From positions 2,542,001 through 2,606,000 of the forward strand of contig NZ_CP041356.1 of assembly GCF_006965445.1 (NCBI RefSeq): a stretch of 64,000 nucleotides of DNA. The letters are read 5' to 3'. The position numbers and the translations under genes were made by a program. The notes beneath the pieces were generated by a model. The model was not told the origin of the DNA. It did no database searches and worked only from the letters and a program-made list of their open reading frames with translations. This document shows, one piece after another, positions 9,856 to 19,843 of the stretch; position 1 is the stretch's first letter; each line of letters begins with the position of its first letter. This stretch comes from Lactococcus protaetiae. GTDB taxonomy: Bacteria; Bacillota; Bacilli; Lactobacillales; Streptococcaceae.

Positions 9856-10720
9856 TAGTTTTTTCGTTTGTTATGATACTGACAAGGCTTTTGAAGTGAG
9901 TACTTCATTGGTGAAGAATTCTTTTTCCTTCACCAATGTTAGGGCAAAATCTATAGGTGTAATAACTATCTTCGCTTTGCTACGCTGTCGATTTCACTAA
10001 GCCACTAAAGTGGCAAGTTCAAATCGCAATCGACCTGTACGCAGCTAAAGCTGCAACAGTCTGCTTAACCTCAAAGATATGAGGTCACATCTCCGTTTCG
10101 CTTCGTTATCCATTCGCTCTATCTCCGACCTAAGAGGTCGGGGTATTGCGATTGCGACTAGCCACTTTATAGGATAGCCGTTTGCGCTTCAGCGCTTACG
10201 GATATGCTAGTTGTTACATCTAGTGGCGTAGCGAGCATCGACAGCGTAGCCGTAAGGCGGAGATAGCACGCACTTGTTTTGATAAAAAGGACAAATGTTT
10301 ATCGTGCAGCCCAAAGAGCGGAGATAGCACGAACTTGCTAAGTTAAATTTCTGTCAGTAAATTTTTCGATAGATTTAGTCTGTCAGCACGGTTCTCTAAT
10401 TAGAACGAATAGATATAATAATTATAGACAGTTACAGAACTATACCAATTTTAGAGATTAGTCTGAAAATTTCACACTAACAACAAAGCAAGCCGCTCAA
10501 TATGAACTCTCAATTGAGCGCATATTGGGCGACTTGTTGATTGATTAATGTCAGCATTTCCTAGAAATTACTGCTTACAAAGTGCTGTAAGCAGGGATAT
10601 ATTAGTATTCTGACCATTTTAAAATAGAGATAGTACCATGAGCTAATCACGGCGACCACGACTTCATTCACTGACAGCTTTCTGTCAGCATTTTTTTGAC
10701 TTACAAAAGTCTGTCAGTAA
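9856..10720. repeat. Repeat-rich intergenic region with several hairpins
   Basis: No gene seen. It holds an inverted copy of the GAAAGAA-loop hairpin (about 9887-9937), mosaic modules including 'gctagttgttaca' and 'ggacaaatg', and a long imperfect hairpin at about 10482-10542 whose arms are CAAGCCGCTCAATATG-like and CATATTGGGCGACTTG-like. Several CTGTCAG/CTGACAG heptamers lie at 10345-10385 and 10667-10715; the last group sits directly downstream of pepT. Confidence 0.65.
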
Positions 10721-12525
<1,805 letters not shown>

Positions 12526-12526
12526 A

Positions 12527-13297
12527 TTAATCTCCCAACGAGATAAAGTTTTCTATCGGAGTTTTTTGTTGGATTTGAGCTTCAATAAAACTTTCAGCAT
12601 CATCAAAAACAATTTCCGAAATCTCATATTCAACAAAATTCAACAAGCATCTATATTCGCGCTCACCAACTTTTTCAATCATTTCGAATTTCTCAAGTAC
12701 TTGAACAAAAATATCCTCTTTTGTCTTAACGACATCTTTTCGCATAAATTTTAAAAGAAATGTCGTCATATATTTGAGCGCATATTCTAAATCTACATCA
12801 CCCATTATCTGATAGATTTCTTTTTCAAAATCCGTCAACGACAATTGCTCAGCCACTTTATAAAAGTAATTTGCCAATGTTGCTGTTTGTAGATTATAAC
12901 GACTCGCAAAATTCAATTTTACCTTATTAGTCCTGTTTGATAGTGTCTGAATTTGCCATGACAACTCCAGTTTTGTTGCAATTTCACTATCAGATTCTAC
13001 AAAAAATGGAGCCGTAAACACATTTCTTACTGACAAAGTTTCTTTCAAAACTGACAGATTTCTGTCAGTAAAATCCTTGTCTGAAAACACATGAAAGCCT
13101 AGATAATAACGTTTGTCAGCACGTACAATCAATCCAGCATCAATAAAAGTGTCCAACTGTCTATCCAAATTCTTCACGTCAGTAAAATCTTTATGAATCT
13201 GACGCAAAGTCGTTTCCTCATGATGTGCTAAATATTCAATCAGAGCTTTAAAAAATGGGCGACGTGTCATCCGATTTTCATTGTAAATTTTTATCAT
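12527..13297 (-). CDS. DUF1803-like protein
   Basis: A 256-residue soluble protein without signal peptide. The N-terminus (IYNENRMTRRPFFKALIEYL, then ETTLRQIHKDF and a winged-helix-like LDTFIDAGLIVRADKRYY) resembles what I recall of the DUF1803 family of streptococci and lactococci. A DNA- or RNA-binding role is possible from the helix-turn-helix look but is inference. It is the first gene of the operon with the phosphatase and pepT. It contains two CTGWCAG heptamers around 13053-13070. Confidence 0.6.
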   Translation of the reverse strand: MIKIYNENRMTRRPFFKALIEYLAHHEETTLRQIHKDFTDVKNLDRQLDTFIDAGLIVRADKRYYLGFHVFSDKDFTDRNLSVLKETLSVRNVFTAPFFVESDSEIATKLELSWQIQTLSNRTNKVKLNFASRYNLQTATLANYFYKVAEQLSLTDFEKEIYQIMGDVDLEYALKYMTTFLLKFMRKDVVKTKEDIFVQVLEKFEMIEKVGEREYRCLLNFVEYEISEIVFDDAESFIEAQIQQKTPIENFISLGD

Positions 13298-13835
13298 AAA
13301 ATAGCAAAATACTTCCTAATACTGTTTAACTTTTAACCAAGCAAGTGTCTGCTAAATCCCCACCTCTTTTAGGTGGAGGGATAAGCAACACTAAGCTTTG
13401 CTTTCGTTCTACTGCCCTAGGGTCTTGGCGCTTTAGCGCTTAGACTTCAGGGACAGGGTGACCTCATATCTTTGATGTGAGGTTGTGCCCTAACATCAGC
13501 GGGAGAGAAAGAATCTCCCACTGATGAAGTAATCACTTCAAACCTAAGGTTTAAAAATTACTTCGCTGCGCTACATTGCCAATGCTCGCTATGCGACTAA
13601 AGTCGCTAGTCGCAATCGCAACCTTTGTGTTTCACACAAACCACTTTCTGGGCTTACCATTTCGCCTTGATACTTTAGCAGATTGCGATTTGAACTTGCC
13701 ACTTTATAGGAGCTAAAGCAGCAACGGATATGCTAGTTGTTACACCTAGGTAAGGGTGTTAGCACGCACTTACTTCGATAAAATAAGCAAACTGATTTTA
13801 AAGCGGTTCCAGTATAACGCAGTATAAAACTTCTA
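13298..13835. repeat. Mosaic repeat region with a GAAAGAA-loop hairpin
   Basis: No gene seen. The hairpin at 13494-13526 has arms CATCAGCGGGAGA / TCTCCCACTGATG around GAAAGAA and is followed by GAAGTAATCACTT. The module ending 'gctagttgttaca' (about 13680-13745) is shared with the 10.2 and 37.0 kb regions. Confidence 0.65.
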
Positions 13836-14780
13836 TTAGGCATTAAAACTTTCAGTCAATTGAGGAACCACTTGTTTCTTACGTGACACTGCACCTTCAA
13901 GAAAGGCATGGTCATCCTCTAAAGTAAAGTGGAAAGCAGCTTCAATCTTATCAGCATGAGCGCCCAATTCCACAATTTCTGAATTAGAATTTACAATATC
14001 CGTAATCATAAAGACAAAGTCATCATAACCATTTGCTTCCATTGCTGATTTGATTGCTGATTTAAGGTCAACCAAACGAGCCAAAACCTCAGGAATATCA
14101 ACAGTATTCACTTGAGCAATACGAACCTTAGAACCATTTAGCTCAAAAGTTTTCGCATCGATGTCAATCAATTCTTCTGCAGATTTATTTGCAAGATTTG
14201 TTCCAGCTTTAAGCATTGCAAGACCATATTCTTCAAGATTAACACCAGCAATTTTCGCCAATTCTTCTGCAACTTTATGGTCTGTTATATGAGTTGTAGG
14301 TGATTTCAAAAGCAAAGTATCAGAAATCAAACCTGAAAGCAAAAGTCCAGCAACCTCTTTAGGAATTTCAACACCAGCCTCAAGGAATTTACGATAAACA
14401 ATAGATGATGCAGAACCAACAGGCTCAACCGTCATAAACAAAGGCGCTGCTGTATTAAAGTTTGCAACACGGTGATGGTCAACAACACCAAATATTGTCA
14501 CATCCTCAATATCAGAAATAGACTGTTGGAATTCATTATGGTCAGTCAAAATAACTGTATCCACGCCTTCTTCCTTTGCCGAATTTACCACACGTGGTGC
14601 TTCAACACCAAAGTAATCCAAAACAAATTGAGTTTCTTCATTAGGCGTACCAAGAGCAACAACTTCAGTGTTAAGTGTGCCATTTGGACGATGATTACTC
14701 AAATATGAGAAACCATAAGATGAACCGATAGCATCAGTATCAGGTTTTTGATGACCAAAAACAAGAATTTTGTCAGACAT
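13836..14780 (-). CDS. ppaC: Manganese-dependent inorganic pyrophosphatase (family II)
   Basis: A 314-residue cytoplasmic enzyme that hydrolyses pyrophosphate and drives biosynthetic reactions. The DHH-family metal motifs are all present: [13 protein letters not shown] (residues 9-21), TDHNEF, VVDHHR (about residue 98) and a C-terminal [10 protein letters not shown] with the substrate-binding Arg/Lys. Length is typical. It is monocistronic, with GAGG shortly before the ATG, and repeat DNA lies downstream. Confidence 0.95.
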   Translation of the reverse strand: MSDKILVFGHQKPDTDAIGSSYGFSYLSNHRPNGTLNTEVVALGTPNEETQFVLDYFGVEAPRVVNSAKEEGVDTVILTDHNEFQQSISDIEDVTIFGVVDHHRVANFNTAAPLFMTVEPVGSASSIVYRKFLEAGVEIPKEVAGLLLSGLISDTLLLKSPTTHITDHKVAEELAKIAGVNLEEYGLAMLKAGTNLANKSAEELIDIDAKTFELNGSKVRIAQVNTVDIPEVLARLVDLKSAIKSAMEANGYDDFVFMITDIVNSNSEIVELGAHADKIEAAFHFTLEDDHAFLEGAVSRKKQVVPQLTESFNA

Positions 14781-14960
14781 TTTTCTACCTCATTTTAAAA
14801 AATTTTTCCCAAACCACTCCTCCTTATCTCTACCTCCTCATAATGAATGTAGAAATAAATTCTAGTGCTTCAGTTTACCCGAATCAATCAGGCAATATTC
14901 CCTTAAATTATACCAAAAATATAACTATTTTGCTCTACTTGCCCTTGTTATTCTCAAAAT

Positions 14961-14990
14961 AAAAAATCAGAGTAAAGCCTCTGATTTTCC
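14961..14990. terminator. Terminator, bidirectional
   Basis: Stem AAAATCAGAG / CTCTGATTTT with a six-base loop between the Spx remnant (minus strand) and ppaC. Confidence 0.8.
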
Positions 14991-15014
14991 ATATCACAAT
15001 TCCCATTTTCCCTC

Positions 15015-15350
15015 TTACACCTTGATATGTGGCAAAAAAACTCGAATATCATCTTTATGGTAACCAACCAAAATTTTTTTGTCATCAAATATAATAGGTG
15101 CTCTCAAAAATTCCGTATGATTTAGGATGAAACGAATAATATCAGATGTCGTAAGTTGCTTAACATGGAAATAATTTCTTGCTGCATTATATGGCTTCAT
15201 TGACTTTTTAGCTGAGACAATAATTTCATTAAAGCCCCCATCAAAAAGTGATAATATATGCTTTATTATAGCCTCTGAAAGTTCATTCTTTGAAATACTC
15301 TCAAACTCAAGTTTATATTTTTCCAACCAAGCAATAGCTTATTTATAGGA
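15015..15350 (-). pseudogene. Spx/ArsC-family regulator remnant, N-terminus degraded
   Basis: The last ~105 residues match the Spx family: AIAWLEKYKLEF, FDGGFNEIIVSAKKS, FLRAPIIFDDKKILVGY and a terminal DDIRVFLPHIKV. Spx proteins bind the RNA polymerase alpha subunit and sense thiol stress through an N-terminal CxxC. Upstream of AIAWL the frame has a TAA stop at 15339-15341. The preceding codons read N-S-Y-K where the family has about S-C-K-K, so the CxxC region is lost. No ATG start with a ribosome site exists; a TTG at 15326 would give a CxxC-less protein. I read it as a decayed paralogue, though a truncated protein may still be made. Confidence 0.65.
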
Positions 15351-15411
15351 GTTTTACCCCACGTTTCCACGCTAAACCTTCATCATGTTTCACTTCCCCA
15401 TGGTCTCCCGC

Positions 15412-15933
15412 CTAACCCCTTAACAACCAATCTAAAGTCACCTCTCCCAAATCCGCAATCTGGATAAGGTGTTCCAACGAAGGGACAAATTGATTCCCCT
15501 CTATCTCTCTGATAAATCGAGGAGAAACAACGGGCGATAAGGCCACTCCAAACGCAACCTCCGAGAGATTAAGGCGAGTTCTTATCCCCTTAATCTTCCC
15601 GCCCAGTTCATTCAAAAGCTCAGGATATGCACAACTTAAAGAAGGATAGGATTGACTCAACGTTTCCAAAGGTAAGGTCGAGCCAGTCCCTCTCGGTTTA
15701 GCCGTTCTGACCTCCTCCTTATCCTGAATGGAACCCTTCAAAGCTTCCTCTATCTTCCTTAACAACATAATATCTGGTTTCTTTCTCAAGAATAAAATAT
15801 CCGATAATAATGCTGCTGGATAACCTATCTCCTCTGAAAGCTTCAAGATAGGAATTCTATAACGACGCATCTCTGCTTTAAAATTCTTTATTCGTTCATT
15901 AACTTCTGTTTGTTCCATTATAGTTCCACTCAT
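15412..15933 (-). CDS. Protein with two helix-turn-helix domains (XRE type)
   Basis: A 173-residue protein. Residues ~10-65 form one HTH-like region (LSEEIGYPAALLSDILFLRKK). Residues ~110-172 form a classical Cro/C1 domain (LGGKIKGIRTRLNLSEVAFG, then PRFIREIEGNQFVPSLEHLI). A Pro/Ser linker joins them. AAAGGA stands six bases before the ATG at 15933. It is the last gene of the coiled-coil/actin block on the minus strand, 51 bases after the membrane protein gene. It may regulate the block or link filaments to DNA as ParR does for ParM. Both ideas are inference. Confidence 0.7.
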   Translation of the reverse strand: MSGTIMEQTEVNERIKNFKAEMRRYRIPILKLSEEIGYPAALLSDILFLRKKPDIMLLRKIEEALKGSIQDKEEVRTAKPRGTGSTLPLETLSQSYPSLSCAYPELLNELGGKIKGIRTRLNLSEVAFGVALSPVVSPRFIREIEGNQFVPSLEHLIQIADLGEVTLDWLLRG

Positions 15934-15984
15934 AACTATCCTTTCTAACGCCCTCTCCTGATCAACACAGCCTTCTCAACTTTT

Positions 15985-16989
15985 CTACTTCACTGAGTCG
16001 GACAACATTTCCTCATAAACGCTTTGAGCAATTTCTTTTGCTTGCTCAAGTCGAGCCAGTGCTTCAAACTGATTTTTCTCCGCAAAGTCCAGAGCGTACT
16101 CACTCTTCTTCTTTTCTTCTGACCAACGTTCGATTTTTTCAGCGATAATGACGTAATTTTCTCTATATTCCCTTAGTGCTGCCCTCTTTTGAACCTCCAT
16201 TTGTTCAAGTTGTTTTATTCTCACCTGCCACTTTTTCATTCCTTCACTAAGATTAGTAGTTTCAGCTTTCAGGTAGACCAGTTCTTTTTGGAGTCCTGGT
16301 TGACTATTACTACATTTTTCTTGAAGAAGCGCTTTTTTCTGTAATAGCTTCACATTATGATCTTTTAAGTGTCCATTTTCCTCTTTTAGCTGACTAAGAA
16401 GTGTTTTTTGATGGCCGAGCTCCTTCTTTGCTTGATTTAAAGCCAAATGCAAGGAAGAGGTCATTTTTTGATAGCCTTCCAGTGTCGCCCTTGCTTCAAC
16501 CTTTAGCTGACTTCCGCTCCGTCCACTAAAAATAAGTAGACCTAAAAAGACAAAGAGGACAATAACAAAATCAAAAACAAAAATAAAATCTCCAACATGA
16601 AGCAGCGCGAAAAAATTGTGTTGTCCCTCACTCACGCTACCCGCAGTCGCAATCTTTCTCGGAAAAAAGATAAAATGTGTCTGAAGCCGATAATACATTA
16701 ACCCCATAAAGAGCAAGCTACTTCCAATCAGGCTAATACCCGTAGAAATACAGTAGTAAAGCCATTGTTTACGGATAAATGAAGCAAATCCCATCAATAT
16801 TGCAGTAAATAATGCAGGAGTTAAAATTGTTAGCACAAAGCCTTGTAACACATAGTCCAAGTAAAAAATACTTTTTATTTCCAGATAGATATAAATGACT
16901 TTCAAAAAGAGAGCAACAATCAATAGCCAGTAAAATAAGCCTCTAGATTTTAGAACATTCTTATTTTTCCTCAATACCTCACTCCTCAT
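15985..16989 (-). CDS. Membrane protein with LtaS-like TM domain and cytoplasmic coiled coil
   Basis: A 334-residue protein unlike any family I can name as a whole. Residues ~16-155 contain four hydrophobic segments. The order and local motifs (LKVIYIYLEI, LMYYRLQTHFIFFP, LHVGDFIFVFDFVIVLFVF) resemble the first four membrane helices of lipoteichoic acid synthase LtaS. The fifth LtaS helix and the extracellular sulfatase domain are missing. Instead residues ~165-330 are a long charged coiled coil that, after an even number of helices, should face the cytoplasm. The start is uncertain: an internal TTG at 16971 has a better ribosome site (AGGAG). It lies downstream of the actin gene. Confidence 0.65.
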   Translation of the reverse strand: MRSEVLRKNKNVLKSRGLFYWLLIVALFLKVIYIYLEIKSIFYLDYVLQGFVLTILTPALFTAILMGFASFIRKQWLYYCISTGISLIGSSLLFMGLMYYRLQTHFIFFPRKIATAGSVSEGQHNFFALLHVGDFIFVFDFVIVLFVFLGLLIFSGRSGSQLKVEARATLEGYQKMTSSLHLALNQAKKELGHQKTLLSQLKEENGHLKDHNVKLLQKKALLQEKCSNSQPGLQKELVYLKAETTNLSEGMKKWQVRIKQLEQMEVQKRAALREYRENYVIIAEKIERWSEEKKKSEYALDFAEKNQFEALARLEQAKEIAQSVYEEMLSDSVK

Positions 16990-17018
16990 CTATTTATTCT
17001 TTTACTCCCTTCGCATGC

Positions 17019-17657
17019 TTAGGGCGTTCTTCTCGCTGCTTTCATTCTTTTTGCATGACGAAACAAATCCGCAAGCTGTGCTTTCTCTTCCAGCGCTGAC
17101 TCTGTAAGACGATCATATTCTTTCTCAATTTGAGTTTTTTCTCTTATGAGTTGCTCTAAAACCTGCTCTTGTTTTTTTCTGTCCTGTTTTAATTTTTGGA
17201 TTTCTCGCTCAAGCGCAGATACCACTGTCGTTTTTACGCTTGTTTCTTCTTTTACCTTTTTGAAATTATCGACTAACACTGCTTTTTCTTCTGACAGTCG
17301 TTTAAGCTCAAGCTCCGTTTCTTGCTTATTTTTAGCAAAATTTTGAGTATTTACAGCGATTTTCGACTCTAATCCTTTATTCGTTGCCTTTAAAAGAGCA
17401 TTTTCCTTCTCAATTTTATCCAACACCCTAGTATTAGCGATTACTGCCTCTGTTGAAAGCAGATATTCTTTTTCAAGTTGCGCCAATCCCTCCCGCAAAG
17501 AAGTATAATCCCCGTTCTTCCTAGCAAGTTGTTGAGCAAAAACTTTATTAAAGTTTAAAGTAACCTTTTTTACTTCCATTAATAAGCTTTCTCGCTCAGT
17601 TTCCATTCTTGCAGGCATAGAATTATCCTTTGATTCCTCAACTAATTTATCATCCAT
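17019..17657 (-). CDS. Coiled-coil protein of the actin block
   Basis: A 212-residue, highly charged, almost entirely helical protein without membrane segments or signal peptide. Long heptad-like runs of Leu/Lys/Glu cover residues ~20-200 and the C-terminus is basic (HAKRMKAARRTP). No family is recognised. It begins six bases after the actin gene stop and ends 29 bases before the membrane coiled-coil gene, so it is clearly cotranscribed. A role as scaffold or filament partner is inference. Confidence 0.7.
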   Translation of the reverse strand: MDDKLVEESKDNSMPARMETERESLLMEVKKVTLNFNKVFAQQLARKNGDYTSLREGLAQLEKEYLLSTEAVIANTRVLDKIEKENALLKATNKGLESKIAVNTQNFAKNKQETELELKRLSEEKAVLVDNFKKVKEETSVKTTVVSALEREIQKLKQDRKKQEQVLEQLIREKTQIEKEYDRLTESALEEKAQLADLFRHAKRMKAARRTP

Positions 17658-17662
17658 AGCAA

Positions 17663-18882
17663 CTAAATCTCTTGTTCAATTTCTTCTCTTAAGCGATTTA
17701 ACTTTGTTTGCACTTGTTTTAATTGCTCAGAATAGACTGGGTGAGGAGTTTCTTCAGCAGTAGACACGCTAGAAATTGTTCTCACTTCTTCCATTTTCTC
17801 TGGTTCTCGAACCTCTCTTGAGCCATTCCAAATGAGAAAAGCATATTTATAAAATCCTCGAACATTCGCTAACTCGGAAGCTTCAATAAAAATTAAACGA
17901 TTAAAGTATTCCTGACCAATTTCATCCAGTAGAGCCGTTTTATCTACAATATTTGCCCCACCCCCAGTCATGATAATGAAGTCAATGTCTTCAATATCAG
18001 GGAAATTTTCTGTTACCAAAGGGGCTACAGTAAATCGGGTATAATCCTCTATTGATTTTTTTACAATAAAGGAGATATCTTTTGAATCGGAGACATTACG
18101 ATTTGGGCGATAAATATAAGTTCCACTAGAGCTTCCCTCACGAAGGAGTTGCTCAATCGTAAACAGCTTCGTTGAATTAATTTTTCCAGCAATTATTTTA
18201 ATTAATGTCTGAATCCCCTCAAAGCGTTCAGCCCCCATTGGTGCTGGGTTCAGGCGATTTGATGTATTAATCAGTATAGTGCCGCCCCGATATCTAAAAC
18301 ACCCATACGTCCGTTGACATATTCATCTACAGGATGCATTCCTTCATCATAAGCCAATTCAAACGCAGTTCCCATGTATTGAGGAATAACCAAGATAGAG
18401 TCCTCAGAAGGAATTTCAATGATTAACTCTTCCCCATCCACCCGAATATAGTGTCGTCCAATCATCAACTCTTTCAAAATTTGAATTGTTCTACTCTCTT
18501 CATGCAGATCTGTAATCGGTACGCCCAATACCAGCTGGACAACAAGTGGCTTAGTACGGGCTTCTTTGTAATCTAAAGCTAGACGTCCCAAAGCAAATTC
18601 TAAAATACGCTGTGTTTTTTTCTGTTCAATCCGACCCGAACGAGCATAAGTATCAATCATTTTTTCAGAGAGATGATAAGCCTCTAACTCTGTTCCCCAA
18701 ACAAATCGATTTTCTCCTGTTTTATCTATAGAATAAACTTGATTTCCTTTTAGTTTCCAGCCTCCCAGTACACCTCGGGTTACATTTTCTGCTGTCAAAT
18801 AAGAGGCAGGATAGACATATTCCCCTCGGTCACTTTTCATCTTAATTCGTTTATTTCCTAAATCAATAGCAAAAATATTCAT
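17663..18882 (-). pseudogene. ParM/StbA-like actin ATPase, split by one-base frameshift
   Basis: Two adjoining frames form one 406-residue actin-like protein. The first (18271-18882) has the phosphate-1 loop IFAIDLGNKRIKM and VLGVPITDL. The second carries the adenosine loop IIMTGGGANIV and a helical tail. The break lies inside the phosphate-2 loop: the first frame reads VLDIG then AALY and stop. Adding one G to the run of four (plus-strand CCCC at 18285-18288) gives DIGGGTILINTSN and the total length becomes a multiple of three. ParM-type actins polymerise with ATP to move plasmids or organise cell structures. The start has AAAGGAG upstream. A frameshift at this catalytic loop would be fatal if real. 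Confidence 0.8.
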
Positions 18883-18947
18883 CCTTTTTCTCCTTTAGTT
18901 CTGAGTCCTTTTCAAAGACTCAAAACTCCTTTACCTGATACAAATTT

Positions 18948-19763
18948 TTATAAATGACTGACACTTCTCAAGAGAAGATCAATGGTTTGAGCTGCTTCAT
19001 TGATTTGAGCCGAATAATACTCTATCCGCTCTTTAAGTTGGCTAAGTTTCACTCTAGATTGGGCTTCCTGAGTAGCCGCTTCCTCTTCTGCTTTACTAAT
19101 CATCTGTAAGGCTTCTGCCTTTGCTTCTTCTAGTAGCTTATCCGCTTCATTTTGAGTTGTAAGTGTGATTTTTTCCCATTCTTCAAGCTGCTTGTTTCTC
19201 TGTAATTCCTGCTTATTTTTTTCTTGAGCTATTAATTCACGTTCACTTTCTAGCAAAGCCGTCTTGTAAGCAAAGTGTTCTTGGAGTTCTAATAAAACGT
19301 CCGAAACTTCTGATTTAATCTCTAGTTTTTCTCTTGTTAACCGCCTAATCTCAGAGTCTTTTTCTGCAATTTTCTCATCAAAAGTCTTAGAAAGATTGAC
19401 TTGCTCATCTTTTTCTGCAAGAACCTTTGTTTCAAGGGTTTCTATTTGCTTCTTTTTACCTGTTAATTCATGCTCTAGAGAGGCAACTTGCTGTTTATAT
19501 TTTAGAAGCTGCTCATTTAAAACTTTTTCAGACTGCGTGTTCTTTTGAGACTGCATTGATTTATTATCTTGCAATTTCACTTGCTTCAATGTTTCATATT
19601 GGACCTTAATATCTTCTTTTTCTTGTTCAACTCTTTTTATTTTTTGTTTTAAGGATGTTACCTGTTGAGCAATTTCAGAAATTTGTTGAGTAGTAACTGA
19701 TGTCCCTCCCTCTGAAGCTTTAGATCCTATCTTTCTTTGAAAAAAACCTTTTTTCTCCACCAT
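18948..19763 (-). CDS. Coiled-coil protein, first gene of the actin block
   Basis: A 271-residue, charged, coiled-coil protein (residues ~35-265), no membrane segment. The C-terminal part, with alternating Ala/Glu and AEALQMISKAEEEA, is reminiscent of DivIVA-type tails, but no family can be assigned. GAGGAG stands five bases before the ATG at 19763, which I prefer to a TTG 42 bases upstream. It precedes the actin gene by 65 bases and follows the WxL-interacting protein gene by 80 bases with no obvious promoter between, so read-through from the WxL operon is possible. Confidence 0.7.
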   Translation of the reverse strand: MVEKKGFFQRKIGSKASEGGTSVTTQQISEIAQQVTSLKQKIKRVEQEKEDIKVQYETLKQVKLQDNKSMQSQKNTQSEKVLNEQLLKYKQQVASLEHELTGKKKQIETLETKVLAEKDEQVNLSKTFDEKIAEKDSEIRRLTREKLEIKSEVSDVLLELQEHFAYKTALLESERELIAQEKNKQELQRNKQLEEWEKITLTTQNEADKLLEEAKAEALQMISKAEEEAATQEAQSRVKLSQLKERIEYYSAQINEAAQTIDLLLRSVSHL

Positions 19764-19802
19764 TCTCTCCTCTGATATCCATCGTTTTAACCCTAGTAAA
19801 CT

Positions 19803-19825
19803 CAAGACTGTGTTCCACAGTCTTG
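19803..19825. terminator. Perfect hairpin between WxL locus and actin block
   Basis: Stem CAAGACTGTG / CACAGTCTTG with a three-base loop. A T run follows only on the plus strand. On the minus strand, the coding direction, it lacks a good U tract and may be a leaky terminator or processing hairpin. Confidence 0.5.
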
Positions 19826-19843
19826 GTTTTTCAAGTTAGTTCA

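Noticed and set aside
10010-10030. tRNA genes suggested by recurring GTTCAAATC (also near 13685 and 41833)
   Set aside because: The T-loop-like word belongs to a mosaic repeat; flanking bases do not pair and no cloverleaf or CCA-type end is present.
18285-18288. Programmed frameshift in the actin gene
   Set aside because: The same kind of one-base loss at G runs breaks many unrelated genes here, and no slippery heptamer with a stimulatory structure is evident.
15412-18882. Prophage or plasmid remnant as source of the actin block
   Set aside because: No integrase, replication gene, structural phage gene, attachment site or centromere-like iterons were seen. The idea is not disproved, only unsupported.
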